Translations under genes and position numbers: made by a program | Shown: positions 25,224 through 34,273 of the stretch, in pieces | Numbering within the stretch: position 1 is the first letter of the stretch | Layout: each line of letters starts with the position of its first letter | NCBI GenBank assembly: GCA_022448105.1 | Contig: JAKVAV010000009.1 | Coordinates: forward strand, 30,040-87,160 | From: Flavobacteriales bacterium | GTDB taxonomy: Bacteria > Bacteroidota > Bacteroidia > Flavobacteriales_D > Cryomorphaceae | Reading direction: 5' to 3' | Length of the DNA stretch: 57,121 bases | Notes under the pieces: generated by a model | What the model was told of the DNA's origin: nothing | Database searches by the model: none | The model's input: the letters and a program-made list of their open reading frames with translations, nothing else

Positions 25224-27254
25224 TCAATTAGAGCTTCGGACCATGTATAGCCGCCCCTCTTCAATGATTGCCTTTCCCTCACCATCCTCTACACTGATGA
25301 TGTAACGATAAAAATCTTCACGAACGGCTGAACCTTTATAGGTTCCATCCCAACCATTTTCTATCTCTCTGGATTCAAAGAGCAGTTCACCCCATTTATT
25401 ATAGATCTCCATGCGGTACGTTTCAAAGTCCACGAAACTCATTACAGGAGCGAACACATCGTTGAAACCGCCATACACCATGGCATCAGGAATCCAGATT
25501 AAAGGTTCTCTAGTGACACAAGAAACATTTGAAGTAGAGACATTTTGACCACCAAAACTGCTTTCAGTCTCTACGGCTTCCACTTGGTAGCAAAACTTTC
25601 CTGAAGTAAAAAGGAGATCTTCTACATCTTCAAGCCAGTCAGTAACTCCATCGGGTGTTCCGTCAAAGGGAAAAAGTTTATCATCTCCCTCCGCACGTAG
25701 TATCTGATATGAGGAAACACCTTGTTCCCATCCAATGTAATCGTTCCAGAAGAGCTGATTCTCCAGATTATTTTCAGGGGTTCTGATGTTGAGAAGAATA
25801 CTTGAGCTTTCATTAGAAGAACCTACAAGCGCATTGCAACCGTCGTATGCGTCCCAATAATAGGTATAGACAAACTGATTAGATCGCGCATCAGTGTCGA
25901 CAAATCGAATAGTGTCGGTATCAGGAGGAGGATCGATGGAATATACCAGTTTGAAGCCATCAGAACCTTCCGCACGAAACAGTTCAAAACGGGTGCTGTC
26001 TGGAGCGTTGGGTGTATGTAGTATTACTTCAATGTCTTCATTCTCTTTGGTGCTAACCGAACTCAAATAAAAATCAGAAATACGGTCTGGATACTCTGTT
26101 AATATGGAAACACCGTTTGAAGTAGAAGAGCTAAAACTCTCGTTTTCTGGAAAAGCCTCGATAAAAAAACGATAATTCGTATTCCTTTGAGCAAGGAAAT
26201 CAAATGATGTTGTGCTTGGATCTAAGCCCGCTTCAATTATGGTAGGATTTGGACTGAACTCGATGAATGCCTTAATATCATAATGGGAAATACCATCAAT
26301 CCAGCCCCTATACGGTGTCCAATCTAAATTTACTACCTCACCGCATGGTGGATAAATTGCCTCTAGTTGGATTGTAGAATGAATGGTATCGTATGAAATT
26401 TCATTTTTACACGTATCTTTTGCTATGACAGTTCTTTTGTACGGCCCCTCTAACCCCTGAGGATCATAGATGTATTCCACAGTAGGATGCAGCACACTAT
26501 CAAGATTAGAGAATAGAGAGTCGTCTGAACTTACTTCTTGGATAACATAATATTCGATATCTCTAGAAGGAGAAGGGGCCCAATTAATTGTAACGGATTC
26601 GGATAGAGGATCAACAGATATTGTCTCGACTTGGGCCTGAGGTGGAGCTCTTAAGTCTCTAAATTTATCACTAATTGTATCTGAAGAACTTTGACATTGC
26701 GAACTTTCGTAACGAACTCGATATGTGAAAGGAATTAGATCAAAACAAGCCCCATATAAGGTGTCCTCATACGAGGTGGTGTAAGTTGGTAAACCATCTA
26801 CAATCACCTGCATCCCAAAATTTTCTCTCTCTCGCTCAATGATAAATTCCCCGCTATTTGGCATTGGATCAAAGGGTAGAGACCATTCAAGTCCAGCAAA
26901 GCTAGGATCAATTGTTGCCGAAAATTCCAAAAACATAGTCGAAGCTGTATCCAAAGCATCAGATCCGTCGTAACCGTCTCTAACAACATAGTAGTCAATG
27001 GGCATTGACTCTATTAAAGGCTCAATGTATTCTAGAGATGTAGTTGCTGGTAAGGCATAGCCTACATTAATGTCACCACTTGGATCTACCCTCCATACAT
27101 TGTAACCTTCATTAGCAATTGGGGTGGGCTCAGTCCATTCAATTCGCACCGTTCCGTCTTCTAATATACTTACACATGTGATAATAGGTTGATCTTGTCC
27201 CGAGACAGATATGCAACAAACCATCAATATCAGATACAATAACGAATACCTCAT
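25224..27254 (-). CDS. Secreted T9SS type B C-terminal domain protein with FN3-like repeats
   Basis: Exported protein of 676 residues with a signal peptide (about 1-19, ending SVSGQ). The body has several fibronectin-III-like beta units (phrases such as RIEWTEPTP and VTINWAPSPS recur). The C-terminal 85 residues match the gliding-motility/CHU_C type B sorting domain: a PDAMVYGGFNDVF region, EIYNKWGELLFES, then GWDGTYKG and a YRYIISVED strand. It should cross the outer membrane through the Por/Gld type IX system and remain at the surface. The ligand or substrate is unknown. It is separated from the M16 pair upstream by 42 bases. Confidence 0.88.
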   Translation of the reverse strand: MRYSLLYLILMVCCISVSGQDQPIITCVSILEDGTVRIEWTEPTPIANEGYNVWRVDPSGDINVGYALPATTSLEYIEPLIESMPIDYYVVRDGYDGSDALDTASTMFLEFSATIDPSFAGLEWSLPFDPMPNSGEFIIERERENFGMQVIVDGLPTYTTSYEDTLYGACFDLIPFTYRVRYESSQCQSSSDTISDKFRDLRAPPQAQVETISVDPLSESVTINWAPSPSRDIEYYVIQEVSSDDSLFSNLDSVLHPTVEYIYDPQGLEGPYKRTVIAKDTCKNEISYDTIHSTIQLEAIYPPCGEVVNLDWTPYRGWIDGISHYDIKAFIEFSPNPTIIEAGLDPSTTSFDFLAQRNTNYRFFIEAFPENESFSSSTSNGVSILTEYPDRISDFYLSSVSTKENEDIEVILHTPNAPDSTRFELFRAEGSDGFKLVYSIDPPPDTDTIRFVDTDARSNQFVYTYYWDAYDGCNALVGSSNESSSILLNIRTPENNLENQLFWNDYIGWEQGVSSYQILRAEGDDKLFPFDGTPDGVTDWLEDVEDLLFTSGKFCYQVEAVETESSFGGQNVSTSNVSCVTREPLIWIPDAMVYGGFNDVFAPVMSFVDFETYRMEIYNKWGELLFESREIENGWDGTYKGSAVREDFYRYIISVEDGEGKAIIEEGRLYMVRSSN

Positions 27255-27296
27255 CTTAATTCTACCGATCTAAACTAAAACGCATTAAGCTACTCC

Positions 27297-28598
27297 TTAT
27301 TTTGACGATAAAAATTGATCAACGTTGTCATCGTACCCTGGGCCAGCTATAGCACCGGTGAATTTCTCAAAACCGAGATGCTTCTGAGCAATATCCATGA
27401 TTTGATCAGGAGTAACTGAATAGATTCCATTTAAGAAGCGATTATAATAATCCCCGCTTAGGCCATTCATTACCATCGTTTTTATAAGGGCAGCCTGATT
27501 GAAGGTACCGTCCATATTTCTGAGAAGTAATCCGGCTACATAATTCTGCACCAATTCCAATTCTTCATTTCCCACAGGTTCGTTTTGGAGCTTACTGATT
27601 TCCCTTTTAATTTCCCGAAGAGTTGCCCTGGTATGCTCTGCACCTACCTGAGTTGAAGCAATCAAATATGAATAGTCTTTGAGGTGATTAATACTAGTGC
27701 CTATTCCGTAGGTGTAGCCTTTATCCTCTCTAATATTTTGCATTAGACGTGATCCGAAATAGCCTCCGAGAATAGTGTTGGTCAATGAAAAAGCCGGATA
27801 TTCTTTAGCATTTCGTGACAGAGATTCTATTCCCAAACGAATAGCGCTTTGCAGTGCATTTTCTTTTGGTCTAAAACCTATACCTCCCACAGGGTTCGGA
27901 TTCTCCGAGGTGATTTCAAAAAAGCTCTTTTCGCGATCAGCAAAATACTCCTTCAAAAGAAGGATCGCATCATTAACCCCTTTTCCACTGACAAAAATTT
28001 TCGCATCGGCCAGGGCATAATTTGACTGATAAAAATCATTAAGGTCTTGCAACGATAACTGATCAAAATGATCGGGAGCGTAGTTCTCGGCGTATTTTGA
28101 ATAACCGAAAAACCTCTCACTGAAAAGGAGTCTGGCTTGAAGTTCGACGCGGTCTAGGTTGACCTTCAAGCTTGCCCTCGCTCGCTCCTTATAAGCCTCA
28201 AACTCTGTTTCTGGAAATTTAGGAGACTGGACAATGGCGGCAAAAACAGGAAAAATATCACGTAATTTTGAACTAAGGCAGAGAACACTCACCGTGGCGT
28301 TATCTTTTCCTACTCCCGTTTGGATCTTTGCTCCGTAAAAATCTTTGAGTTCGCTAATCTGGTTGGCCGTGTATTTCCCAGCACCTTCGGTGAGCATTGC
28401 AGCTACTGCAGAAGCTAAAAGCGATTTTTTTTCTTCTCCAGTTCCCGCAGGAAAAGTGATCTCAATTTTCACTAACTCTTCTGATTCGTCTCCAATTGCA
28501 AAAATTGGTGTTGAATAGAGGTGGTCTACTGCTTCAACCGGTGGGATGTTTAGCGTAATGACCTTTTTGACAGGAGGTGCTACAGTTCTACTGATCAT
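27297..28598 (-). CDS. M16-family peptidase-like subunit without zinc motif
   Basis: Pitrilysin-fold protein of 433 residues, the non-catalytic partner of an M16B pair. The HxxEH zinc motif is absent from the N-terminal domain, but the C-terminal substrate-binding Arg/Tyr pair is present in NIREDKGYTYG (about 275-285). Its start overlaps the catalytic partner gene by 11 bases. The arrangement matches the two-subunit mitochondrial-processing-peptidase-like enzymes of bacteria. No signal peptide is evident. Confidence 0.87.
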   Translation of the reverse strand: MISRTVAPPVKKVITLNIPPVEAVDHLYSTPIFAIGDESEELVKIEITFPAGTGEEKKSLLASAVAAMLTEGAGKYTANQISELKDFYGAKIQTGVGKDNATVSVLCLSSKLRDIFPVFAAIVQSPKFPETEFEAYKERARASLKVNLDRVELQARLLFSERFFGYSKYAENYAPDHFDQLSLQDLNDFYQSNYALADAKIFVSGKGVNDAILLLKEYFADREKSFFEITSENPNPVGGIGFRPKENALQSAIRLGIESLSRNAKEYPAFSLTNTILGGYFGSRLMQNIREDKGYTYGIGTSINHLKDYSYLIASTQVGAEHTRATLREIKREISKLQNEPVGNEELELVQNYVAGLLLRNMDGTFNQAALIKTMVMNGLSGDYYNRFLNGIYSVTPDQIMDIAQKHLGFEKFTGAIAGPGYDDNVDQFLSSK

Positions 28599-29826
28599 TT
28601 TTCTTGTATCTCAATTCTTTAACACCTCTGGTTAATAGTTGACCTGCAACATTCTGAATCTCAAAACCACGAACTTTCAAATACTCATCTTGAAAATGGT
28701 TCGCGTCATTAGCGTCTCCAAGCATCTCAAAATAGGATAAGTTCATTGCCTTATAAAGTGATCCTGTCTCCGCAATGGCCTTTTGAGAAAGCACCTTATT
28801 CTTTACTTTTTCCACTTCTCTTTCAGAGGGTGGCTGACTGGCAAGGTCTTTAATGATGCTCATGATTTTGGCACGACCTAAATCATGGTCTACGCCTTCA
28901 CTGAGCATTCCAGAAATCACGATCAACCCTCTATCGATACTCCCTGTTATGTAGGCAGATAGTTGAGTAAACAACCTGCTTTCTGTGACTAAATTGCGGT
29001 GTAACCTTGAGGACTTTCCATTTCCCAAAATGTCACTTAACAAATCAAATTTGAAGTAATCAGGATGAGACCTTTCACACATAATCCAAGCGAGATGAAG
29101 CGCATTTTGGGCGACATCTCTCTCCAAAGTTTTTGTTTCCGCTTCAATGGTGATTGGCTCTTGATCTAAATTCAAGACGGGCCGCTTAGAGGGTGGAATA
29201 TCACCATACCAATGAGCAATCCGATCTAAAACATGATCAACCTCTACGTCACCGCTAATGGTGAGAATAGCATTTGACGGTGAGTAATAGTCTTGATAAA
29301 ACGTTTTTACATCCTCCATGGTGGCATCTTCGATGTGCTTAACGCTCTTTCCTATGGTAGCCCATTGATATGGATGGACTTTGTACGCCATAGGTCGCAA
29401 CTCAAGCCATAATTCGCCGTACGGCTGATTCAGATAGCGCTGACCAAATTCTTCGATCACCACTTTTCGCTGAACCTCCAATCCATTTTCAGAAAAACCT
29501 AAATCAAGCATTCTGTCAGACTCCAACCAGAAGGCCGTTTCGATATTTTCTTTAGGGAGAGTGATATAATAGTTGGTAAAATCATTGTTCGTAAAAGCGT
29601 TGTTTTGGCCACCTGCTTTTTGAATTGGCATGTCAAAATCTGGAACATTCTTGCTGCCGCTGAACATTAAATGTTCAAAGAGATGGGCGAAACCCGTTTT
29701 CTCCGGGCTTTCGTCTCTTGCACCCACTTTGTAGAGGGTATTCACTGAAACGATAGGCGTATTTTTGTCTCTGTGTATCAAAACCCTGAGCCCGTTATCT
29801 AGGGTAAACTTTTCAAAATCGATCAT
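28588..29826 (-). CDS. M16-family zinc peptidase, catalytic subunit
   Basis: Zinc metallopeptidase of 412 residues. The inverted zinc motif HLFEH (His48, Glu51, His52) is followed by the downstream Glu region, and the N-terminal start TLDNGLRVLIH is typical of the family. It probably forms a clam-shell heterodimer with the neighbouring subunit that lacks the metal motif. It overlaps that gene by 11 bases and the upstream nitronate monooxygenase-like gene by four, so all three are co-translated. Confidence 0.92.
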   Translation of the reverse strand: MIDFEKFTLDNGLRVLIHRDKNTPIVSVNTLYKVGARDESPEKTGFAHLFEHLMFSGSKNVPDFDMPIQKAGGQNNAFTNNDFTNYYITLPKENIETAFWLESDRMLDLGFSENGLEVQRKVVIEEFGQRYLNQPYGELWLELRPMAYKVHPYQWATIGKSVKHIEDATMEDVKTFYQDYYSPSNAILTISGDVEVDHVLDRIAHWYGDIPPSKRPVLNLDQEPITIEAETKTLERDVAQNALHLAWIMCERSHPDYFKFDLLSDILGNGKSSRLHRNLVTESRLFTQLSAYITGSIDRGLIVISGMLSEGVDHDLGRAKIMSIIKDLASQPPSEREVEKVKNKVLSQKAIAETGSLYKAMNLSYFEMLGDANDANHFQDEYLKVRGFEIQNVAGQLLTRGVKELRYKKNDQ

Positions 29827-30773
29827 ACAGGGAGTTCAATTTTAGCCATTTTTACCTGAGTTTCATTAAATTCTGATACCAATTCTTTAACGATATCAGC
29901 CGTAGATTTAATTTCATTAATCCCTGAAGACACTTGACCTATTTCTAGTTCTCCATTTATGAGATCACCTTCGAACATTCCCTTTTTAGCCCGACCTCTT
30001 CCCAAAAGTTGATAGAGCTCTCGTTTAGTAGGTTTACTGTGGTAGAGCATTTCAATTTTTTTGTAAAAATCATTTTTCACAAGTCTAACCGGTGCTAGTT
30101 CTTTCAAAGTGAGAACAGTATCACCTTCACTTGAATCTACAACGAGATCTTTAAACAATTGATGAGCACTACTTTCCTTGGAAGCCACAAATCTGCTTCC
30201 GATTTGCACCCCAGAAGCACCTAGAGAAAGAGCTGCGTGCATTGCTTTTCCAGAGCCGATACCTCCCGCAGCTACAACGGGAATATTCACAGCAGCAACA
30301 ACTTGGGGGATTAAACACAATGTGGTTGTTTCTTCTCTACCATTGTGACCTCCAGCCTCAAAACCTTCAGCAATCACAGCGTCAACCCCTACTTGTTCTG
30401 CTTTTAAAGCAAACTTGGTACTGCTAACAACATGGAGAACGGTTACTCCTTCCGATTTCAATATTTGGGTGTACTGCGCAGGATTTCCCGCGGAGGTAAT
30501 AACGATCTTCACATTATTTTTAAGTATCACTTCTACATGCTGATCCAAATCTGGATACAAGAGTGGCACATTCACTCCGAAGGGTCTTTTGGTGAGACTC
30601 TGGCATTTTTTGATGTGGTGGTCAAGTATGTCGGGATACATAGAGCCTGAACCAATAACACCCAGAATGCCTGTATTGGCTGATGCAGCTGCAAGTTCCC
30701 AGCCACTGCACCAAACCATACCGGCTTGGATAATGGGGTATTTTATATTCAATAAGTTTCTCAAGGTCATCAT
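29823..30773 (-). CDS. Nitronate monooxygenase / 2-nitropropane dioxygenase-like flavoprotein
   Basis: FMN-dependent TIM-barrel protein of 316 residues. The N-terminal YPIIQAGM is at 12-19, the putative catalytic His143 is in EAGGHNG, and the phosphate-binding loop is VVAAGGIGSG followed by GASGVQIGSRF. Family members oxidise alkyl nitronates, but others are FabK-like enoyl reductases. The GGHNG motif favours the nitronate type. It heads an operon with the M16 peptidase pair. Two adjacent ATG codons are available (30773 and 30770). Confidence 0.85.
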   Translation of the reverse strand: MMTLRNLLNIKYPIIQAGMVWCSGWELAAASANTGILGVIGSGSMYPDILDHHIKKCQSLTKRPFGVNVPLLYPDLDQHVEVILKNNVKIVITSAGNPAQYTQILKSEGVTVLHVVSSTKFALKAEQVGVDAVIAEGFEAGGHNGREETTTLCLIPQVVAAVNIPVVAAGGIGSGKAMHAALSLGASGVQIGSRFVASKESSAHQLFKDLVVDSSEGDTVLTLKELAPVRLVKNDFYKKIEMLYHSKPTKRELYQLLGRGRAKKGMFEGDLINGELEIGQVSSGINEIKSTADIVKELVSEFNETQVKMAKIELPV

Positions 30774-30780
30774 TAAATTA

Positions 30781-30790
30781 TTCCGCGGAA
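30781..30790. promoter_or_regulatory. Palindrome TTCCGCGGAA over the presumed start of transcription
   Basis: A perfect ten-base palindrome sits eight bases upstream of the minus-strand monooxygenase start codon. It overlaps the end of the candidate -7 box. Its GC-rich centre stands out in an AT-rich region. It could be a repressor site; no matching regulator gene is in the window. Confidence 0.3.
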
Positions 30791-30817
30791 AAATAAGTAA
30801 GAACTACCATTCTCCAA
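30788..30817 (-). promoter_or_regulatory. Near-consensus promoter of the nitronate monooxygenase / M16 operon
   Basis: On the minus strand a TTG (30817-30815) is followed after 19 bases by TATTTTTC (30795-30788), one mismatch from TAnnTTTG. The leader to the start codon would be only about eight bases. Confidence 0.4.
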
Positions 30818-30867
30818 GAGGTTTTCAAGGAGATTACTAAATGGTCCAAAAATTTTGTCCATTCTTC

Positions 30868-30875
30868 TATCTTTG
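30868..30875 (+). promoter_or_regulatory. Perfect -7 box five bases before the DUF6089 start
   Basis: TATCTTTG matches TAnnTTTG exactly and ends five bases before the ATG at 30881. No good TTG lies 17-23 bases upstream. If it is used, the mRNA would be leaderless or nearly so. Confidence 0.35.
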
Positions 30876-30880
30876 TCCGC

Positions 30881-31843
30881 ATGCGTCCCCCCAAAATCCT
30901 GGTATTTGCTGTATTTTTCTTTCTGAGCGCTTACGCGAGCGCTCAGTACAGATGGGACTTTGGAGCAGGCATTGGATTCTCGAACTATCTCGGAGAAATC
31001 GGCGGGCAGGAAGGAGAGCGGAGAGACTTTTTATTCGATATGAAGCTCAATCGAACACAATACGTTTTTGGTGGTTTTGCGCGATACAAATATTCACCGA
31101 GCATTTCTTTCAATTTTGGAGTTAATTACGGACGAGTACGAGCGAATGACTACAACTCACAAAACCCGGCTAGAGTATCGAGAAACCTAAGTTTTAAAAA
31201 CAATATTTTGGAGTTTAGTGGCAGGGCAGAAATTTCTCTTTTCTACGATAATGACGTTAGCGGCAAAGGGTACTACAATCCAGACTTTAAAATTTACGGT
31301 TTTATTGGGGCTGGTGTGATGCACCACAATCCCAAAGTGGTATACTACGGGGAGCTTGAGGAGTTTAATGGGGAATTAGTAGAACTACAACCCCTCCAAA
31401 CGGAAGGTGAGGAATATAGTAAATGGCAGTTTACTATTCCCGCTGGGCTTGGGTTATATTTCACCTACAGCAAGGTCCACCGATTTGGTTGGGAAATTGG
31501 TTACAGGACCACGTTCACCGATTACATCGATGATGTGAGTACCGAGTACGCAGATCCTACAGACCTCAGCTCACCTTTGTCAGCTGAATTATCGAGCAGG
31601 ACAACCGAAGAAGCGCTAGCGACAGCAGCCTCTTATGCCAGTCTGCAAGGAGTAGATATACCGAATGCAGAGAGTTTTGCGCCAGGGGAGAAACGAGGAG
31701 ACCCTACAAACAATGATGGATATCTCTTCACTCAATTCACTTATTCTTATGTACTCAAAGGAAAAAGTACATTTTACAAGAAGAAATACAACTGGATTAA
31801 GAAAAACGCCAAGAAAAGAAGAAAATCAAGGGCTAAGTTCTAA
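30881..31843 (+). CDS. DUF6089 outer-membrane beta-barrel protein
   Basis: Exported protein of 320 residues with a signal peptide (about 1-22, ending ASAQ) and a barrel-like pattern of alternating strands: WDFGAGIGFSNYLGEIGG near the mature N terminus, then FGGFARYKYSPSISF, and GWEIGYRTTFTDYIDDV late in the chain. This pattern is typical of DUF6089, a Bacteroidota family of predicted outer-membrane proteins without a known role. The C-terminal tail is very basic (KKNAKKRRKSRAKF), which is unusual for a barrel's last strand. The gene ends by overlapping the stop of the convergent glycosyltransferase by 11 bases. Confidence 0.87.
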   Translation: MRPPKILVFAVFFFLSAYASAQYRWDFGAGIGFSNYLGEIGGQEGERRDFLFDMKLNRTQYVFGGFARYKYSPSISFNFGVNYGRVRANDYNSQNPARVSRNLSFKNNILEFSGRAEISLFYDNDVSGKGYYNPDFKIYGFIGAGVMHHNPKVVYYGELEEFNGELVELQPLQTEGEEYSKWQFTIPAGLGLYFTYSKVHRFGWEIGYRTTFTDYIDDVSTEYADPTDLSSPLSAELSSRTTEEALATAASYASLQGVDIPNAESFAPGEKRGDPTNNDGYLFTQFTYSYVLKGKSTFYKKKYNWIKKNAKKRRKSRAKF

Positions 31844-32588
31844 TGACTAGAAACTGAGATAATTTTCTAAATGGTTTTTTAATAAATGTGAATGCTTCAG
31901 GCTTGACTCCGTTAATGTCCCAAGCCAACCTATCTTCTTTATTCGCTTTTAATCTATTTTGGAGACTTAAGTTGCTCTGACCTCCACGCTTCATATGCAC
32001 CATAACTTCGGGCAAGTAGGTAGTAGAGATTCTTTCTTTGTATAATACCCTCAACATGAATTCGTAATCCGCGCTGGTTCTCAGATCGGTATTAAACATA
32101 CCGTACTTGTCATAAACTTCTTTTCGAACGAAAAAGGTAGGGTGAGGAACCATCCAACCTTTCAAGAAAAAAGATCGAACAAAACCTCCAGCTTTCCATC
32201 TTCTCACAACATTTCCCACCTTATTTCGATCAACATAGTGGAGATCTCCATACAATGAATCAGTCTGGGATTGCTCAATTTTATTGACCACCCTTGAGAT
32301 CACGTCGTTGGTAGAATATGTGTCATCGGCATTCAAAATTGCCACAAGATCACCGGTTGCCATTTCTAACCCTTTATTCATTGCGAAATAAATCCCTTCA
32401 TCGGGCTCAGAAATGCATTTAGCAATATCACCTCTATACTTTTTGATAATGTCCAAAGAGCCATCAGTTGAAGCCCCATCAACCACGATATATTCAATAT
32501 TTTCGTAAGACTGATTTACAACGGATAGAATGGTCTCCTCCAGCGTTTCAGCAGCATTAAACGATATGGTGATAATACTAACCTTCAA
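31833..32588 (-). CDS. Family 2 glycosyltransferase
   Basis: GT-A fold glycosyltransferase of 251 residues. The nucleotide-binding start is KVSIITISFNAAETL, the first Asp motif is VVDGASTDGS, and the metal-binding motif is LNADDTY near residues 85-91. It is the last gene of the long leftward polysaccharide run and overlaps the acyltransferase gene by 11 bases. Sugar donor and acceptor cannot be read from the sequence. No membrane segments, so it acts at the cytoplasmic face. Confidence 0.92.
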   Translation of the reverse strand: MKVSIITISFNAAETLEETILSVVNQSYENIEYIVVDGASTDGSLDIIKKYRGDIAKCISEPDEGIYFAMNKGLEMATGDLVAILNADDTYSTNDVISRVVNKIEQSQTDSLYGDLHYVDRNKVGNVVRRWKAGGFVRSFFLKGWMVPHPTFFVRKEVYDKYGMFNTDLRTSADYEFMLRVLYKERISTTYLPEVMVHMKRGGQSNLSLQNRLKANKEDRLAWDINGVKPEAFTFIKKPFRKLSQFLVIRT

Positions 32589-33132
32589 AGATTTCTCTAT
32601 TTTTCGTTTTTATTGCAGGAATACCAGAGTAAATAGAAAATGGCTCAAGATCAGAGGTTGCAACACTTCCTACAGTTAAAACTGCATGAGATTCGCAGCG
32701 CACACCAGGACACACAACTGATTTAGCACCCAGCCAAACTCCATTTCCTACATAAATCGGCTTAGCCATGAGGTCGAAAGTCGATTTAGCATAATTATGG
32801 TTGCCTGTCAAGAGCATTGCACCTTGTGATATGCATGAGTTATTTCCCAGAGTCACTTTAACCAAATTATCAATCCACACTTGTTCTCCTATCCATACAT
32901 TATCTCCTACGGATAAGAACCAAGGATATTTTAAGGCCAGCGAAGGCTTTATTACAACTCTTGTTCCCACTTCTGCCCCAAAAGAGCGTAAAATTAACAC
33001 CTTAATTTTTGAAGGCCATGGAAAAGCAGGTCGAAAAATTAACAATGACACTACGTACCATATAACTCTTTTTACAAAGGGGCCAGGAAAATACGCCTCG
33101 TTTGAGAAAGAACTTAGATCAGTCTCGACCAT
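32578..33132 (-). CDS. WcaF-type hexapeptide-repeat acyltransferase
   Basis: Left-handed beta-helix acyltransferase of 184 residues, similar to colanic acid acetyltransferase WcaF. The pattern of isoleucine/valine-led hexapeptides runs from about 55 to 165, with the catalytic His in TGNHNYAKSTFDL and the late IYSGIPAI turn. A short N-terminal helical extension precedes the helix. It probably O-acetylates an intermediate of the polysaccharide repeat. It overlaps both neighbouring genes. Confidence 0.88.
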   Translation of the reverse strand: MVETDLSSFSNEAYFPGPFVKRVIWYVVSLLIFRPAFPWPSKIKVLILRSFGAEVGTRVVIKPSLALKYPWFLSVGDNVWIGEQVWIDNLVKVTLGNNSCISQGAMLLTGNHNYAKSTFDLMAKPIYVGNGVWLGAKSVVCPGVRCESHAVLTVGSVATSDLEPFSIYSGIPAIKTKNREIFEG

Positions 33133-34273
33133 TGAATAGTTTCAAATATCCTTTATGCAAGTTATTAATATTAATCAATGATTGGGCAGTCACCCCAATG
33201 TTTTCATACAATTTAGAGTATTGATTATTTGAAAGACTGGCACAATTATTTATAGCTTCCGTAAACTTTTCAGGATCCAATGGCAAATCAAATCCTAGGT
33301 TGTGGTGTTGTAAATTTCGCCAAGGGGTCAGGTTACTAATAATTACAGGAACGTTGCTCAAAAGGGCCTCTACAATTGCATGGCCATAATTTTCCCCAGC
33401 TGTGGGCAGGTAGAAAAAGTCTGATTGGTTTGCTATGGACAAAATTTCATTTTGAGTTTTAGGCCCCAAAAATTCTACTGTCACATTTGGCTTTAATCGA
33501 GCAATAATTTTTTTGCATCCCTCGAAATAAGACTGGTCATAGATAGGCCCAATCACCTTTAAAGTAACCCTATTATTGCCCTCGATCTCTCTTAAACAGT
33601 GTAACGCGAAATGAATATTCTTTTCTGGAGCAACTCTAGCTACCATATAGAGGTTGAGCATGTTGCTTCTTTTCAATGGTGTATTTACCTGGAACTCATG
33701 TTCACGAAAAGTCGGTACGTTTTCCAAAACCACAACTTTATTTCTAAAAAACGTCTTGTTTACCTGATCTGCTTCAACGCGATTTGTAGCGTGAAAGGAA
33801 ACGCTGGCAAAGACATCGAAACGCTTTGCTAGTTTCAAGAAAAGAAGTTTTTTTCTTTTTTTGATTTGCAAAGCAGACGGTGCTAACATGCCTCTCGGTG
33901 CTAATACTATCTTGGCATCTCCACCTTTGGCTGCAAGAATAGGATAAATTGTAAACACCCTACTAAACATAGCATTTACATAGATCACATCTGGATTTAT
34001 TTTGGTAAGCAGCTCCTTAATTTTCGAAAACTTCCTCAAAGCCCGGGGCAGGTAGTATACTTCGGCTTTACCAACATTACACCACTGACTCAAGAGAATG
34101 CCATCATAAGGCTTTGTCTCGAGATAATCGCGGTCTCCACAAACTATCTTCACAGTGATACTGTCACCAATTAGGTTTACTAAATTGGTCAATGAAGTAA
34201 TCGGGCCTCCTGCCTTATAACCGGGGTGATACCATTCACTAAAAATTAGAACTGTTTTCCGCTTAGAATTCAT
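33119..34273 (-). CDS. Family 4-type glycosyltransferase (GT-B)
   Basis: Retaining glycosyltransferase of 384 residues. The N-terminal domain carries a glycine loop (GYKAGGPITSL, about 18-28). The C-terminal domain contains VARVAPEKNI and the EX7E segment GENYGHAIVEALL (about 297-309). It overlaps the asparagine-synthase gene by 11 bases and the acyltransferase by 14. Donor and acceptor are unknown. Confidence 0.9.
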   Translation of the reverse strand: MNSKRKTVLIFSEWYHPGYKAGGPITSLTNLVNLIGDSITVKIVCGDRDYLETKPYDGILLSQWCNVGKAEVYYLPRALRKFSKIKELLTKINPDVIYVNAMFSRVFTIYPILAAKGGDAKIVLAPRGMLAPSALQIKKRKKLLFLKLAKRFDVFASVSFHATNRVEADQVNKTFFRNKVVVLENVPTFREHEFQVNTPLKRSNMLNLYMVARVAPEKNIHFALHCLREIEGNNRVTLKVIGPIYDQSYFEGCKKIIARLKPNVTVEFLGPKTQNEILSIANQSDFFYLPTAGENYGHAIVEALLSNVPVIISNLTPWRNLQHHNLGFDLPLDPEKFTEAINNCASLSNNQYSKLYENIGVTAQSLININNLHKGYLKLFNGRD

